The translations under genes and the position numbers were made by a program. The notes below the pieces were generated by a model. It was given only the letters and a program-made list of their open reading frames with translations. It was not told the origin of the DNA and did not search any database. Positions 44,720 through 54,854 of a stretch of 64,000 bases of DNA are shown in pieces (positions within the stretch are counted from its first letter, which is position 1; each line of letters begins with the position of its first letter). This DNA is from Thinopyrum elongatum. Lineage: Eukaryota > Streptophyta > Magnoliopsida > Poales > Poaceae. Location of the stretch: NCBI GenBank assembly GCA_011799875.1, contig CM022300.1:111737201-111801200 (forward strand), written 5' to 3'.

Positions 44720-44990
44720 CTGCTCTTGCTCTCGGTCCCCTACCTGGTCTGCTCTTGCTCTTGCTCGTGCTGCTGCTCTCGCTTTTGCTCTTGCTCTTGC
44801 TTGCGCTGCTGCTCTACTCTTGCTCGCGCTGCTGCTGCATGAGCAGCAGATCCTGCTCTCGCTCGAGCCCCTGCAGCTGCTACCCAAGATGCTGCTACAT
44901 GACCAGCTGCCCCGGCTCTCGCACGCTCTGCTGCTCCGGGTGCTGCTGCTGTTGCTACTGCTTTTCTGCTACTAGTGTGTTCAGTTTCGA
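44720..44990 (+). repeat. GCTGCTGCTCTTGCTCTTGC-type low-complexity tract
   Basis: Run of GCTCTTGCT/GCTGCTGCT-like units inside the first intron region, giving artificial Ser/Cys/Leu or Ala/Arg-rich frames on both strands. Confidence 0.7.
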
Positions 44991-47039
44991 CAGTAAAATT
45001 CAGTTTCGACAGCAAAATTCAGTTTCGACAGTAAAATTCAGTTTCGACAGTTAAATTCAGTTTCGACAGTTAAGTTCAGAGATGAGCGGCTGATGTATTT
45101 TACATCTAGCACTTTGTGGTTATGTATTTTACATCATCTATTGGAGATGCTTTTGGAATTCCACTCAGGTTAATGTTGTCTCTCTTGTCCTGCTTCAGCC
45201 TCGCCATCATACAACTCACCGGAGCTGCTCCAACGACGAAACCCTCCATCACAGCGGAGCAGTACCCCCGGCTCCATCTCTAGACGCGTAAGATCTTCTT
45301 CGCCTCCTTCGACAGCCAAATCAGCCGGAGCATCCTCACAGACCAACCCAATCATGCTGAGATCGGCATGGCTTCGCCAAAGAGGTTGTACACTTGTTGC
45401 ATCGCTTTTTTACTCTACATGTTATATATATTGTCCACTGAGCACACGTAGTAACATGAAATACGATTAGTTTCTCCTACTATATGACAAGCAGTGAGGT
45501 ACCAGGCAACTTAGCTATCCGTGATGGACTCTCTTGAATGCCATCATTATTTATTTCTGCGCGTTTGAGTTGTGCATTTGTAGATGGGCCTGGGAGTTGA
45601 GCTAGTAGGGCAGTGGCCTGGGTCCAAAGTAGTAGAAGTAGCACAAAAACATTTTTTGAGTGTAGGCTTTTCCCTGTTCAAGCCTGCCTACTAGAATCGC
45701 CAGTGCTTGAAAGGAAAAGTGAAGGAAAAACATAGGAATTGGAAAGTTTCCTATGGTACTACTATTCATGCATTTGGTACAAAGGAATGGAGGAAAGGAA
45801 AACTGTAGGAGTTGTTCCTTTAGTGTCTCCTTGAAAGAAAAACCGTAGGAATTTTAATATCCACTTGTCCTCCTTTTCAAATTCCTATTCATGAAGCGCA
45901 AGACTTAGAGATAGTAGCATAATAGCATTATAACCATACATTCACTTGTGGTTTGACTTAATCTCACCATGCTTCTTTGCATCCTGTGATCTTCCAATTC
46001 TTGTGAACCAAACACCCAGAATGGTAGAAATCTTGTGTTTTTAAATTCTCTATTTTGCACGTGCATTCCTATCCTATTCCTGTGTATTTCCTATCCCTGC
46101 ATTGTTAGAATCCTCCAATTCAAACAAGCCCTTACAGAATTACTTCTGTTACAGATATGTGTCAAAGAAAACCTTGTGTGGTTTGTCCCGCTCCTGCTGC
46201 GCTGTGGTCCACCCCAGCTCAGCTACTCCAATGACGGACGGGTTCACCACAGCAGGGATCCGCCCTCCAGACTGTCTTTCGCTGCCTCAGATCTTCTTCC
46301 CCACCGCCGGCAGCCACGACAACTGCATTACCATCATCAACTAAGCAGATGACCTTGAGGACTACACGGGTCCGCAAGAGAGGTCGCACTCTTTTGTGTC
46401 TGCTTTCGTTATGCATCGCTTAATATGATGACATGCTACTTTATCGTCCTGTTCACCGATTAGACTCCGAGTCAGGTCCAAACTAATGCTTAAACTTGAG
46501 TTTTTAAATGGTTGTGGGGTACATATTGGGGCAGCAATCAATACTATATGTCTACTATCTGGTTAATCTCGGGTGTCTACTATGAGTTTCATGTTGGGTG
46601 GAAACAAACATTAAAGGAGCCATTATCTGTATTTTTTAACTGAAGCTATTATCTGCCTGCTATCATTGGTTTTGGGTCTATCCACAGTTTGCTACCATCA
46701 CTCTGGATTTGTGCATGCACTCCTTACATAATCTCACTATGTTTTATTCCTATGCATTTCAGTTATTGTACACAATGGTACTGAACATGTAGAGCAAAAT
46801 AGACGAGCCTTGCATGGCAATAAAATTTCATGCAGACATCGCTCCATGGTGGGCGCAAAAGCAACCCCCCTCACCCCCATTCCAGACTGTAATCAAGAGG
46901 AAGATAACTGTTCAGAGGGGGATTCAGAGGGAGCAGACCACTCCTATTTACCCCCTGAGGTCTTTTGCTCTAACTTGGCATGCTAATGTTGGTCATATCA
47001 TGCATATGGTGCCTTGCATTGCTTACTTTATACATAAAA

Positions 47040-48510
47040 TATGTCATCTGCTTAGTTTAGACATGCATTGTGTGAATGCCATCTGTTTAGTTTCTATATC
47101 ATATATGTGAATCATGCAATGCCATCTTGTTTAGCTAGGCATCATATATGTGAATTTTGCAATGCCATCCTGGTTAGCCAGTCATCTTATATGTGAATTA
47201 TATCATGCCATACTTTTTTTATTACGTATTAAATTTGTCAACAATTTTAGTACATTCAATTACTCTTCCTATGCATCAGCCATTCGACACGGTCATGGAA
47301 AAATCTGGAGTGAAAACAAGGTCTTCAGAGCAGACAATGCTATCTAACGAAGCGCATGTCTTGCTGGTTACGGATAGCTCCTCAGAGGAGGATTCAGAGA
47401 CAGATGACCAGTCGTATTTCCCCCCCGAGGTGCATGCTCTAACTTGGCAGGGTTATATTGCTTATATTGTGCATATGGTGTCTTGCATTGGCATGTCATT
47501 TGCTTAGTTTAGACATGCTTTGTGTGAATGCCACCTGTTTAGTGTCTAATTACCATATATGTGAATTTTGCAATGCCATATTGTTGTAAGACATTATATA
47601 TGTGAATTATGCAATGCTATCTTGTTGCAAGGCATTATGTATGTGAATTATGCAATGCCATGCTGTTTAGCCAAGCGTCATATATGTGAATTATATCATG
47701 CCACCCTTTTTTGTATTACTCATTTATTTGTCGACAATGTTTGTATATTCAACTGCTCTTCCTGTGCATCAGCCATTTGAATTGGTGATGGAGAAATTTG
47801 GAGTGAAAACAAGGTCTTCAGAGCAGACAATGCTACCTGCTGAAGTAGATATCTTGCTGGTTACAGATAGCTCCTCAGAGGAGGATTCAGAGGCAGATGA
47901 CCAATCCTATTTTCCCCCTGAGGTGTATGCTCAAACTTGGCAGGGTTATATTACTCATATCATGCATATGTTATCTTGCAATGCTTAGTTTTTACATCAT
48001 ATACACAATATTGAATGCCATCTCCTTAGTTGACACATCATATATGCGATTGCCCTCTGCTCACTTGCTTAGTATATAAATCATATATTTGAATTATATC
48101 ATGCCATGATGTTTACATAGACAGCATGTATCTGAATTATGGCATGCCAACCCATTTTCTAAAGACATAATATAGTTATATCATCTCATCCTATTTACAT
48201 AGTCATCATATTTTGAATTATGTCACTTTATCCGTGAATTATATCATGCCATCATGTTTCCATCGACGGCATGTTTGTGAATTATGGCATGCCAACCACT
48301 TTAATAGACACATTGTATAGTTATATCATGTCATCCTGTTTACATAGTCATCATATTTTGAAGTATGTCATTCTATCCTGTTTAGTTAGCCATCATATAT
48401 GTGAAATTGTGTCATGCTATCCTGTTTAATTAGCCATCATATATGTGAAATTATGTCATGCTATCCTGTTTGGTTAGACAACATAAATGTGAATTATTTC
48501 ATGCCCTGTT
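47040..48510 (+). repeat. Intronic ~45-bp minisatellite (ATGCCATCCTGTTTAGT...)
   Basis: Many units of CATGCCATCCTGTTTAGTTA / CATCATATATGTGAATTAT alternate through the introns between the duplicated acidic exons (47040-47220, 47500-47720, 47980-48510). Confidence 0.75.
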
Positions 48511-49927
48511 TTCTTCCCTACTATCCATTGCTCCTGTCTATCTTACAATGTCTATACATTCAATTACTTTTCTTGTTTATCAGCCATTTGAATTGGAGGG
48601 GGTGATGGCAGTATCTATGGGAGTAAAAACATGGTCTTCAGAAAAGATTGTGCTACCCGTCGATGCAGATAGAACCACAGTTGTACTTGCCCAAGAACCA
48701 GCCCCACCACACATAACCCAGACTCACGTAGATTGTACCCCTACCCAGTTGGACAGAGAACCAGCTACACCGCTTCTAACCCCAACCCCAGCAGATAGTA
48801 ACCCAGTTCCAGTTGACACAGCACCGTCTCCACCACAGAGCACCCAAACACGAGCAGTTAGTAAGGCAACTGCAGTGCCCAAAGCACGAGGACCACCACT
48901 CCGAACCCCAAGTCAACGCTTAAAGCAGAAGAAGAATTGTTCTCAGGTTAGGTTCCGTAGCTATGGTTCATACTCCTTTGCTCTTGCATCACTGCATTTA
49001 CTCATACCAACTAATTTCAAATTTGAAGGATGCAATTGAAACTCCAATGGCGCAACAGGTATGTTTTAAACCTGTTTGTTTAACGTGTTTGCTATTGTAA
49101 CTTGCTCTATGTTGATTTCAGTTTCAATTGAATAAACAGTTATGTTCTCATGCCATGCACATTACAAGTGTTGTTATTGCTGTGTAGTTTCCCACACTTA
49201 TATTCTGTCTATGCTGCTTTATCTTAAACAGATATGATTTTAACTGTCTCTATCTTCATTTGGCAACATAAACTAGAATGATATAGACCATACAGTGACC
49301 ATACTACATAGATATGTGTTTGTTTCATGTTGTTATCCTGTCCACCTTTCTACTGAATTAGTTTACCAAAATGAGTTTCATATACAACATGGTGAACCTG
49401 TGATCTGTCTGCTTGTTTCTCTTTTAGAATGCGGACAAAATATTGGAGAAGAGTACCCCGTTATGCAATGGTAAAGGAAGTAATGCAGGTAAGGTTCAAG
49501 ATAGTGAGACCTCCCTGTTTGTCTCCAAGAAAGCTGATAAAAACTATATTGAAGACACTGAGACAACCCCAAAGTCCTGTCTTGATGTAGTGTTCGAGTT
49601 ACTGGCCACTACTGCTGGCACCAGCTCTTTGAACTCGCTGCCTGAATCAGTTCGGCTTCTTGAGTCTCAACTTCAAGTTGAAAGACATCGATCAGATGTG
49701 CTGTGACAGGACTGAGGAAGTCCCTGCAGAATTCAGATGCATACTTTCTGGTGCAACAGCAATCATTGGAGGATTTAAGCGCCAAACAAAAGAAAGCTAA
49801 TAAGCTTGCTAAGCGTCTTGCCAGCATGGTGGATACCCATGATATTGTTTCTTCAGCTCTTGTGAAGTGGTTTCAGTGCTGGACTTGTTTTGCTGCGGCG
49901 TTTATTTGCACTGGTCGCCAACTTTGA

Positions 49928-50150
49928 CAACCAGTGTATGTAATATGCTGCTTTGTTCCCCATATTTGCACTGGTGGCGAACTTTGATGCCCAGTGGATG
50001 TAATATGTGTAATAGCCGTGATAGCCTAGCGTAAGTTGCTTGCTTATTTATTTCCTTGTTGTCTTGTTTATTTGTTTGCTTGTAGTCAGTGCAGTTCTTT
50101 TTCCACGGTTTGCTAGTGGCCACAATAACCTATTTTTTAAAACTAGGCCA
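49928..50150 (+). other. 3' flank of the D2 gene with a duplicated ~60-bp unit
   Basis: TTTGCACTGGTCGCCAACTT ... CCAGTGTATGTAATATG is repeated as TTTGCACTGGTGGCGAACTT ... CCAGTGGATGTAATATG about 60 bp later. Confidence 0.55.
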
Positions 50151-51358
50151 CAATAACCATGGGCTACATATTTACTATAGTGACCATGGGCCTCCTACGA
50201 GTCGTAGAAACAATGGGCCTTCTACGGGCCGTAGAAACAATGGGCCTTCTACGGGCCGTAGCATCAATGGGCCTTCTACGGGCCGTATGATCGTTGGCCA
50301 AACATGGGCCAATAACGGACCGCATTATGGGCCGTAAACAGGCTAGAGTTGGAATCGTCCGTTCATGGGCCGACAATAACGGGCCGTCGTTAATCGGCCG
50401 TATTTGATGACGCTATGAAAACAGCCCAACGGATTAACGGGCCGACTTTAACCACGGGCTGAATTTGGCCCACAACCGGAACAGGCCAGTAACGGACCGT
50501 AAGTAATTGAATGCTGCAAATCAGCCCAAGAATAAATGGGCTCTGAGAAGGCCAAAAGATAACACGGGCTGGAAATGGCCCAATGGAATAATGGGCCGTT
50601 AATGGGTATAAAGCGATACACTGTTCATTACGGGCCAGTTTCACCACGGGCCGTTAATGGGCCAAGAGTTACAAAGGGCCTCATATGGGCCGAAAGACGT
50701 CATGGGCCATACATGGGCCAAAAGTTACAATGGGCTGGAATCATATTGGATGGCCCAGATGACGCTACTGGGCCTAATTCGGATAGGCCGTAACGGGTCA
50801 TGAGTTAGCGGGTTGTAAATGGGCTATATGCGAACAGGCCGTTAACAGGCTTTCCGTGGGCCGGCCTGCTACCTTTTGACCAAGTCAAACGGGCCAGCCT
50901 TTTCACCGGAATGGGCCTCTGTTGGGCTGTGCCATGTGTCGACGTATCATAGGCGCCTCCGATCCAATGAGTGGATGACATCTGTCCCAACGGTGAGCCG
51001 ACACGTGGTTCCTCTGGCCATTGAGAATTTTAGACGTGGAAAATCCCAATTGGTCCGGGCTGTTAACGGGTTATCGGATTCAAACCGGAACCCGATAGCT
51101 TAACGGCGACCCGTTATGGTGGATGCCACGTGTCGGTTACCCTTGACGAAAGCACTTCCATGACGCGCCATTTATCGTCATGGAAGTGGACACTTCCGTG
51201 ATGATAATTTTGGTAATGTCATGGAACACTTCTACGACATCACAGGTATGACTATCTTGATTCTGTCATAAAATCGTCATGGATGTACATGCATGACAGA
51301 AAACGTGACCTACTGTGACAAACACGTATCATCATGGAAGTGTATTTTTTTTGTAGTG
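50150..51358 (+). repeat. D2 right subterminal repeats and terminus
   Basis: At least fifteen ATGGGCC / GGGCCGT units in both orientations (50150-50950), including four near-identical AATGGGCCTTCTACGGGCCG repeats. TCATGGAAGTG / ATGACGATAA units follow, ending at TTTGTAGTG (51358). Confidence 0.85.
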
Positions 51359-51361
51359 ATG

Positions 51362-51561
51362 CCCAGAGCCTTGAGGAAGGCAACCTTGTCCTTAGGCGTG
51401 TTCAGTCCGCCAAGGGTTCCAACAAGTTGACGCCGAAGTGGGAAGGCCCTTACCGGGTAGTACGAGTCACCAGACCTGGCGTAGTCCATCTGGGGACCGA
51501 AGATGGCATCAAAATGCAAAACTCATGGAATATTAAGCATCTTCGCAAGTTCTACTCGTAA
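51362..51561 (+). pseudogene. Element B integrase, C-terminal end after D2
   Basis: Continues the integrase frame from 22840. It holds the GPY/F-type module (LEEGNLVLRRV, LTPKWEGPYRVVRVTRPG) and the end NSWNIKHLRKFYS with TAA. The phase fits the left part with one TSD copy counted. This is the normal C-terminus of Tat integrases, with no chromodomain. Confidence 0.85.
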
Positions 51562-51566
51562 GGCGC

Positions 51567-51592
51567 GGCTGTCGGGCCCTGCCCCGACAGCC
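51567..51592 (+). terminator. Perfect 10-bp stem hairpin after integrase stop
   Basis: GGCTGTCGGG (51567-51576), 6-base loop, CCCGACAGCC (51583-51592), starting just six bases after the pol stop codon. A role in transcript stability or 3' processing is conjecture. Confidence 0.5.
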
Positions 51593-52719
51593 ACCCTTTT
51601 GTACAAGCCTTGCCGATGCGCATGTAACCCTTTGTATAAAGCCAGACGCAGACCCTGAGCACAGATAATAAAACGAAGTGCTAGTTGGCGCCCTAAAAAC
51701 ATGCATGCATGATTAGCTTAGCATTAACTTACCATGATCATTTAGATGAGGTCATATGCTGCTATGTTTTCCCCTGCAACTAATTACAGGGCTCTTACCG
51801 CAGACTTGATCCTGGGAAGAAGAGACGGAAAACAAGCTCACATATCGATCCCCGTCAAGCCGAACAGATAAGTTTCCTTTTATCCATATGTGTCTCTGTA
51901 AAAAGAAAACTTGTGCATAGAGAAACCTTGTCACCTTCGAAGCATTTGTGCTCCCATCCTTTGATCAGAACGTTGCTTCGGTCAAGATGGTTGTAGTGGC
52001 ATTTGACAGAGAAGGATCGACAAGGAGCCGTTTCCCTTCCGTAGTCTCGAGCCCTGGCAGGAGACAACAACGGAGGGCACCGACAAGATAGCTTGCCAGG
52101 AAAAACTTGTTTACCTAAAAGTATAGAGGCGTACCCCCTCTGCATGGATAAAACACATGCACAAGTACCCGGCAAAGCTTATCTTTTTCATCAATATGCA
52201 GATAAAACAAGTACAGCCCTCACAGAACACAAACATGGATAAAAGAGATTACATATTTGAGACTAAAATTTGGCAAGTGCCTACATGTTTTAGACTGAAA
52301 AAAGATAAGTGCCCCGTAATCCCTTTCTTGTCCCTCTCCTCCTAGGAACTACGGTGGGAAGTGAAGAGGGCAAAAGGAGTGCCTGGGTAGAAGCCCAACC
52401 TAACCCCGTCAAGGCCCGCAGGACGCAGCCTGACAAGATCAAGAGGGCGCGGACGAAGGTGATGGGCGAGGAGAGCGGCTAGGCGATGCCCTGGTCACCG
52501 CCACCAGGGCCAGCAGGGCACGGCAGCATGGACACTGGCAGGAAAGACGAAGCCGGAGTCCACGAGAAAGCCTGCCAGGGTCCAGCTGGAAGACAGCTGG
52601 AGAAGGCGGAGACGCCATCGACACCCAACACCCCGGCAAATCGCCTTGCCGGGGAGAAGATGCAGGTGCAGATGGTGGTGCCGCCGGCCTCCCGCTGACG
52701 GTGACGGTGCGACTGGTGT
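51593..52719 (+). other. Element B region between pol and antisense ORF
   Basis: Non-coding with respect to known retroelement proteins. On the minus strand it would be the 3' flank of the B3 ORF. No motif recognised. Confidence 0.4.
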
Positions 52720-53379
52720 TCAGCCGGAGTTGGAGCCATCGTCCTCCCCATCGGTGCCACCGTCATCGCCGTCACTGTCCTCCTCGTCGCTGCCGCTCAA
52801 GGAGGAGTTTTCATCGTCGGCCGAGCTCTCCGCGCAGCACCCTAAGCGAGCACCCGAACCCCCGAAGACCTTGACGGAGAGCAAGGTGGCGTCCATTAAC
52901 TTGAAGTGGAGGACGTGCCCTGCCGCCAAGCCATGGGCATGAGCGAAGGTTTTCCAGCCGCGCCGGAGGAGCATGACATGAGGTGCGGGGAACTCTACGT
53001 TCGCCCGCATACTGCCGTTACAGCAGCCCCTCATGTGCAGCCTCAACCCCGGCGGCTGTTCAACCTCCATCACCCTTGCAAATGGAGTTGGAAGCCGAAG
53101 ACGGCTGCGCAGAGGCCCGTGCAGCTTTATGATGAATTCCAGTGGCTGGTCGCCAACGTGGCCTTCGTCCAGGCCCGGAGCAACTGTAGGAGGGGCGATC
53201 AGAGCACCGCCCCGTCCTCCTCGCCCCCGGGCGCCACGACGGCCGCGTCCATGCCCTCTGCCACCCCCTCTCACGACGGGCTCCACCCCGGCGTCCCCAA
53301 CGGGAGGAGGGAGGTGTTGTCGGGCGGAAACCCTCGTAGCCACCACTGGAGTTCCACCATGCCCTCTCCCCCTTACCAT
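52720..53379 (-). CDS. Antisense ORF with plant B3 DNA-binding domain (219 aa) inside element B
   Basis: Uninterrupted minus-strand ORF between the integrase and the 3' LTR of the plus-strand element. Residues 1-60 are Gly/Arg-rich. Residues about 82-182 fit the B3 fold used by plant transcription factors: LHGPLRSRLRLPTPFARVM, GLRLHMRGC, LLRRGWKTFAHAHGL, AGHVLHFKL and LLSVKVFGGSGARLGCC. The tail (183-219) is almost all Asp, Glu, Ser and Gly, like an acidic activation or protein-contact region. B3 proteins bind DNA in the nucleus. The start is the first ATG after an upstream stop. The ORF has stayed open while gag-pol of the same element decayed. Capture from a host gene is likely; alternatively it is a family-wide ORF like the antisense genes reported in Grande-type Tat elements. 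Confidence 0.72.
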   Translation of the reverse strand: MVRGRGHGGTPVVATRVSARQHLPPPVGDAGVEPVVRGGGRGHGRGRRGARGRGGRGGALIAPPTVAPGLDEGHVGDQPLEFIIKLHGPLRSRLRLPTPFARVMEVEQPPGLRLHMRGCCNGSMRANVEFPAPHVMLLRRGWKTFAHAHGLAAGHVLHFKLMDATLLSVKVFGGSGARLGCCAESSADDENSSLSGSDEEDSDGDDGGTDGEDDGSNSG

Positions 53380-53927
53380 GGCGGAGAAGAGATGTCAGAA
53401 GGAAGGAGGAGGAGTTGGGTGTGGGCAGGCACCCCGCCCACGTCCCCTTTTACAAGCAAGCAAGGCCGGGGGCTGGCCCCTCACCCAGGAGGCAACCGCC
53501 CCGCTCCACCAATCCGACTCTTCTGTGTCACCAACGGCGCACGGAATCAAGACCAACCTCCTGCGCCTATTCGCGACGCCTGGCTTTCTGCCATGGCGCT
53601 CATCCCCGTGCCCTCCGCGTCCGCCACCAACCCTGTGCAATGCATGAGGCGTACGTGGCAGAAACAGCGAGGGCAGGGAAACTAATGGAATAGCAGTTAC
53701 CACCCCGTGAATGTGGGACGTGGGTGGCCCACAGATCGTGGCATAAATCTCCCCCACGACGTCTTGCACGACGCACGGGAAAACCAGAAACTGACTCAAA
53801 CACAGGTTAGTGAAGAAGCAATGGAAAATATCAAAAAGTGAGCCACCACAAGCGGCCAGCCTGTGTACCTGACAGGGCCTACCCCAACGGTGCTCAGCAG
53901 CACATTCGGACCAGGCCCGGTGGCTCC
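53380..53927 (+). other. Element B segment between the B3 ORF and the 3' LTR
   Basis: On the minus strand this is the 5' side of the B3 ORF. Open frames here lack recognisable domains. No convincing polypurine tract is visible directly before 53928. Confidence 0.4.
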
Positions 53928-54849
53928 TGTCGGTGCAACAAACTTTCATGTATGTTTCCCAGACTGTACACAGGCGCAACAACAAAGATACAACAGCACC
54001 AAGTTTTCAAGACAAGGCCAAACCAGAGCGATAGCTCTTTGAGGAGTCAAAGGGTGGATCAAGAAGACCAAGACAAGCCAAGAGAACAAGATGCCACTAA
54101 GGAAAGACCTCCCTTACCGGGCAGGCGAGCCTGGTCAGGTCGAGGCCTCACCAAGTACAAGTCCCAAGATTTCCCGGCAGGCTTGCCGGGGCCGCTAAGG
54201 GCGTGTCTCCCCGCCAAGACTTCACTGCTCCACCGCACAGCGACGCAAGTCACTTATCAGTGCGGTGTAGAGCCCACAAGTGATTAAGTGGCTATCATTT
54301 GGCATGTGGCAGCCATTTGGAAGGGAGATTCCCTCCATATGACACCCGTCCAGAGGCATGTCATGCAGGCAGGTGGAAGATGTTAAGCGGCGCGGCAGGC
54401 TTGCCGGGCTGCATCCACATCGTGACACCTAGCAGTGCATTTAATGCACTTTGTCCTAACTGCCAGAGTTAGGTATGATAGCACTGTTGGCTATCTAATC
54501 AATAGATAATGACTGTTTTGCCACTGTGGTAACCCCTTAGCCTATAAAAGGAGGGCCATGGCAACCTAAGAAAGGATTCGGACCTTTGTACACTCGTACG
54601 CGCGTAGCTGCTCTCCCCGAGGCAACCTTGCCAGGTTAGAGCGCCGCGCGACCACCTCAGTCCTCTCTTCAATCCACCAAAGCAGGAGTAGGGTTTTATG
54701 CTTCACAGCGGCCCGAACCTGGGTAAAAACCACCAGCGTCACCTCTGTCGTGCTGTCCCATGGCCTCCGCTCTTTGTGCAACATGATCTCCCCCCTACCA
54801 AACCATAAGGGGCCGATGGTCCCATAGGTGATCGTGTTCCACCGCGACA
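53928..54849 (+). repeat. Element B 3' LTR (922 bp)
   Basis: TGTCGGTGCAACAAAC... to ...GTTCCACCGCGACA, followed by TSD GAGCT. It is full length, unlike the 5' LTR. Confidence 0.88.
54543..54550 (+). promoter_or_regulatory. TATA box in element B 3' LTR
   Basis: TATAAAAG in the context CCTATAAAAGGAGG, the likely U3/R promoter. The equivalent part of the 5' LTR is deleted. Confidence 0.65.
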
Positions 54850-54854
54850 GAGCT
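54850..54854. repeat. Right TSD of element B (GAGCT)
   Basis: Matches 16255-16259. Confidence 0.88.

Larger units (their letters stand above)
43958..49927 (+). pseudogene. Multi-exon CACTA-type gene (TNP1-like?) with duplicated exons
   Basis: Plus-strand gene deduced from in-phase exon segments with GT/AG borders. A basic Ser/Pro/Arg-rich exon type ends at 44525, 45384 (exon 45199-45384) and 46382. An acidic exon type ends at 46969, 47429 (47280-47429) and 47922 (47773-47922), each ending SYFPPE or similar. A longer Thr/Pro-rich exon is 48584-48946, followed by 49029-49058 and a last exon from 49428 (NADKILEKST...). The C-terminus (LQNSDAYFLVQQQSLEDLSA, KQKKANKLAKRLASMV) looks coiled-coil. 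A TGA at about 49706 with a frameshift disrupts the last exon before the final stop near 49927. Position at the right end of a CACTA element suggests the second, DNA-binding-type gene. Confidence 0.55.
22841..51358 (+). mobile_element. CACTA element D2, 28.5 kb, non-autonomous with captured genes
   Basis: Termini are CACTAACAAAAAAAGACAC (left) and, as reverse complement, CACTACAAAAAAAATACAC (right), with 3-bp TSD ATG. Subterminal zones carry CTATGAC/CATGAC repeats at both ends and dense GGGCC-containing repeats on the right. D2 contains a multi-exon CACTA-type gene (about 43958-49927) but no recognisable transposase. It also holds an exonuclease-like ORF, a coiled-coil gene remnant, inverted gene fragments, MITEs and solo LTR F. 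Without F it is 24.7 kb. Confidence 0.9.
16260..54849 (+). mobile_element. Element B: Tat-clade Gypsy retrotransposon with antisense B3 ORF
   Basis: Sense order on the plus strand is: deleted 5' LTR, PBS, gag, protease, RT, RNase H, a second (archaeal-type) RNase H, integrase (cut by CACTA D2), antisense B3-domain ORF, 3' LTR. The dual RNase H before integrase is the hallmark of the Tat clade. Subtracting D2 leaves about 10.1 kb. TSD GAGCT. Multiple in-frame stops and frameshifts and a 5' LTR deletion make it inactive. Confidence 0.88.

Noticed and set aside
47040..48510. CRISPR-like array
   Set aside because: The ~45-bp repeats are degenerate, lack distinct spacers and sit in introns of a eukaryotic transposon gene.
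53395..53985. 196-codon minus-strand open frame upstream of the B3 ORF
   Set aside because: It runs into the 3' LTR of B, lacks domains and stops before the B3 start. Probably chance in GC-rich DNA.
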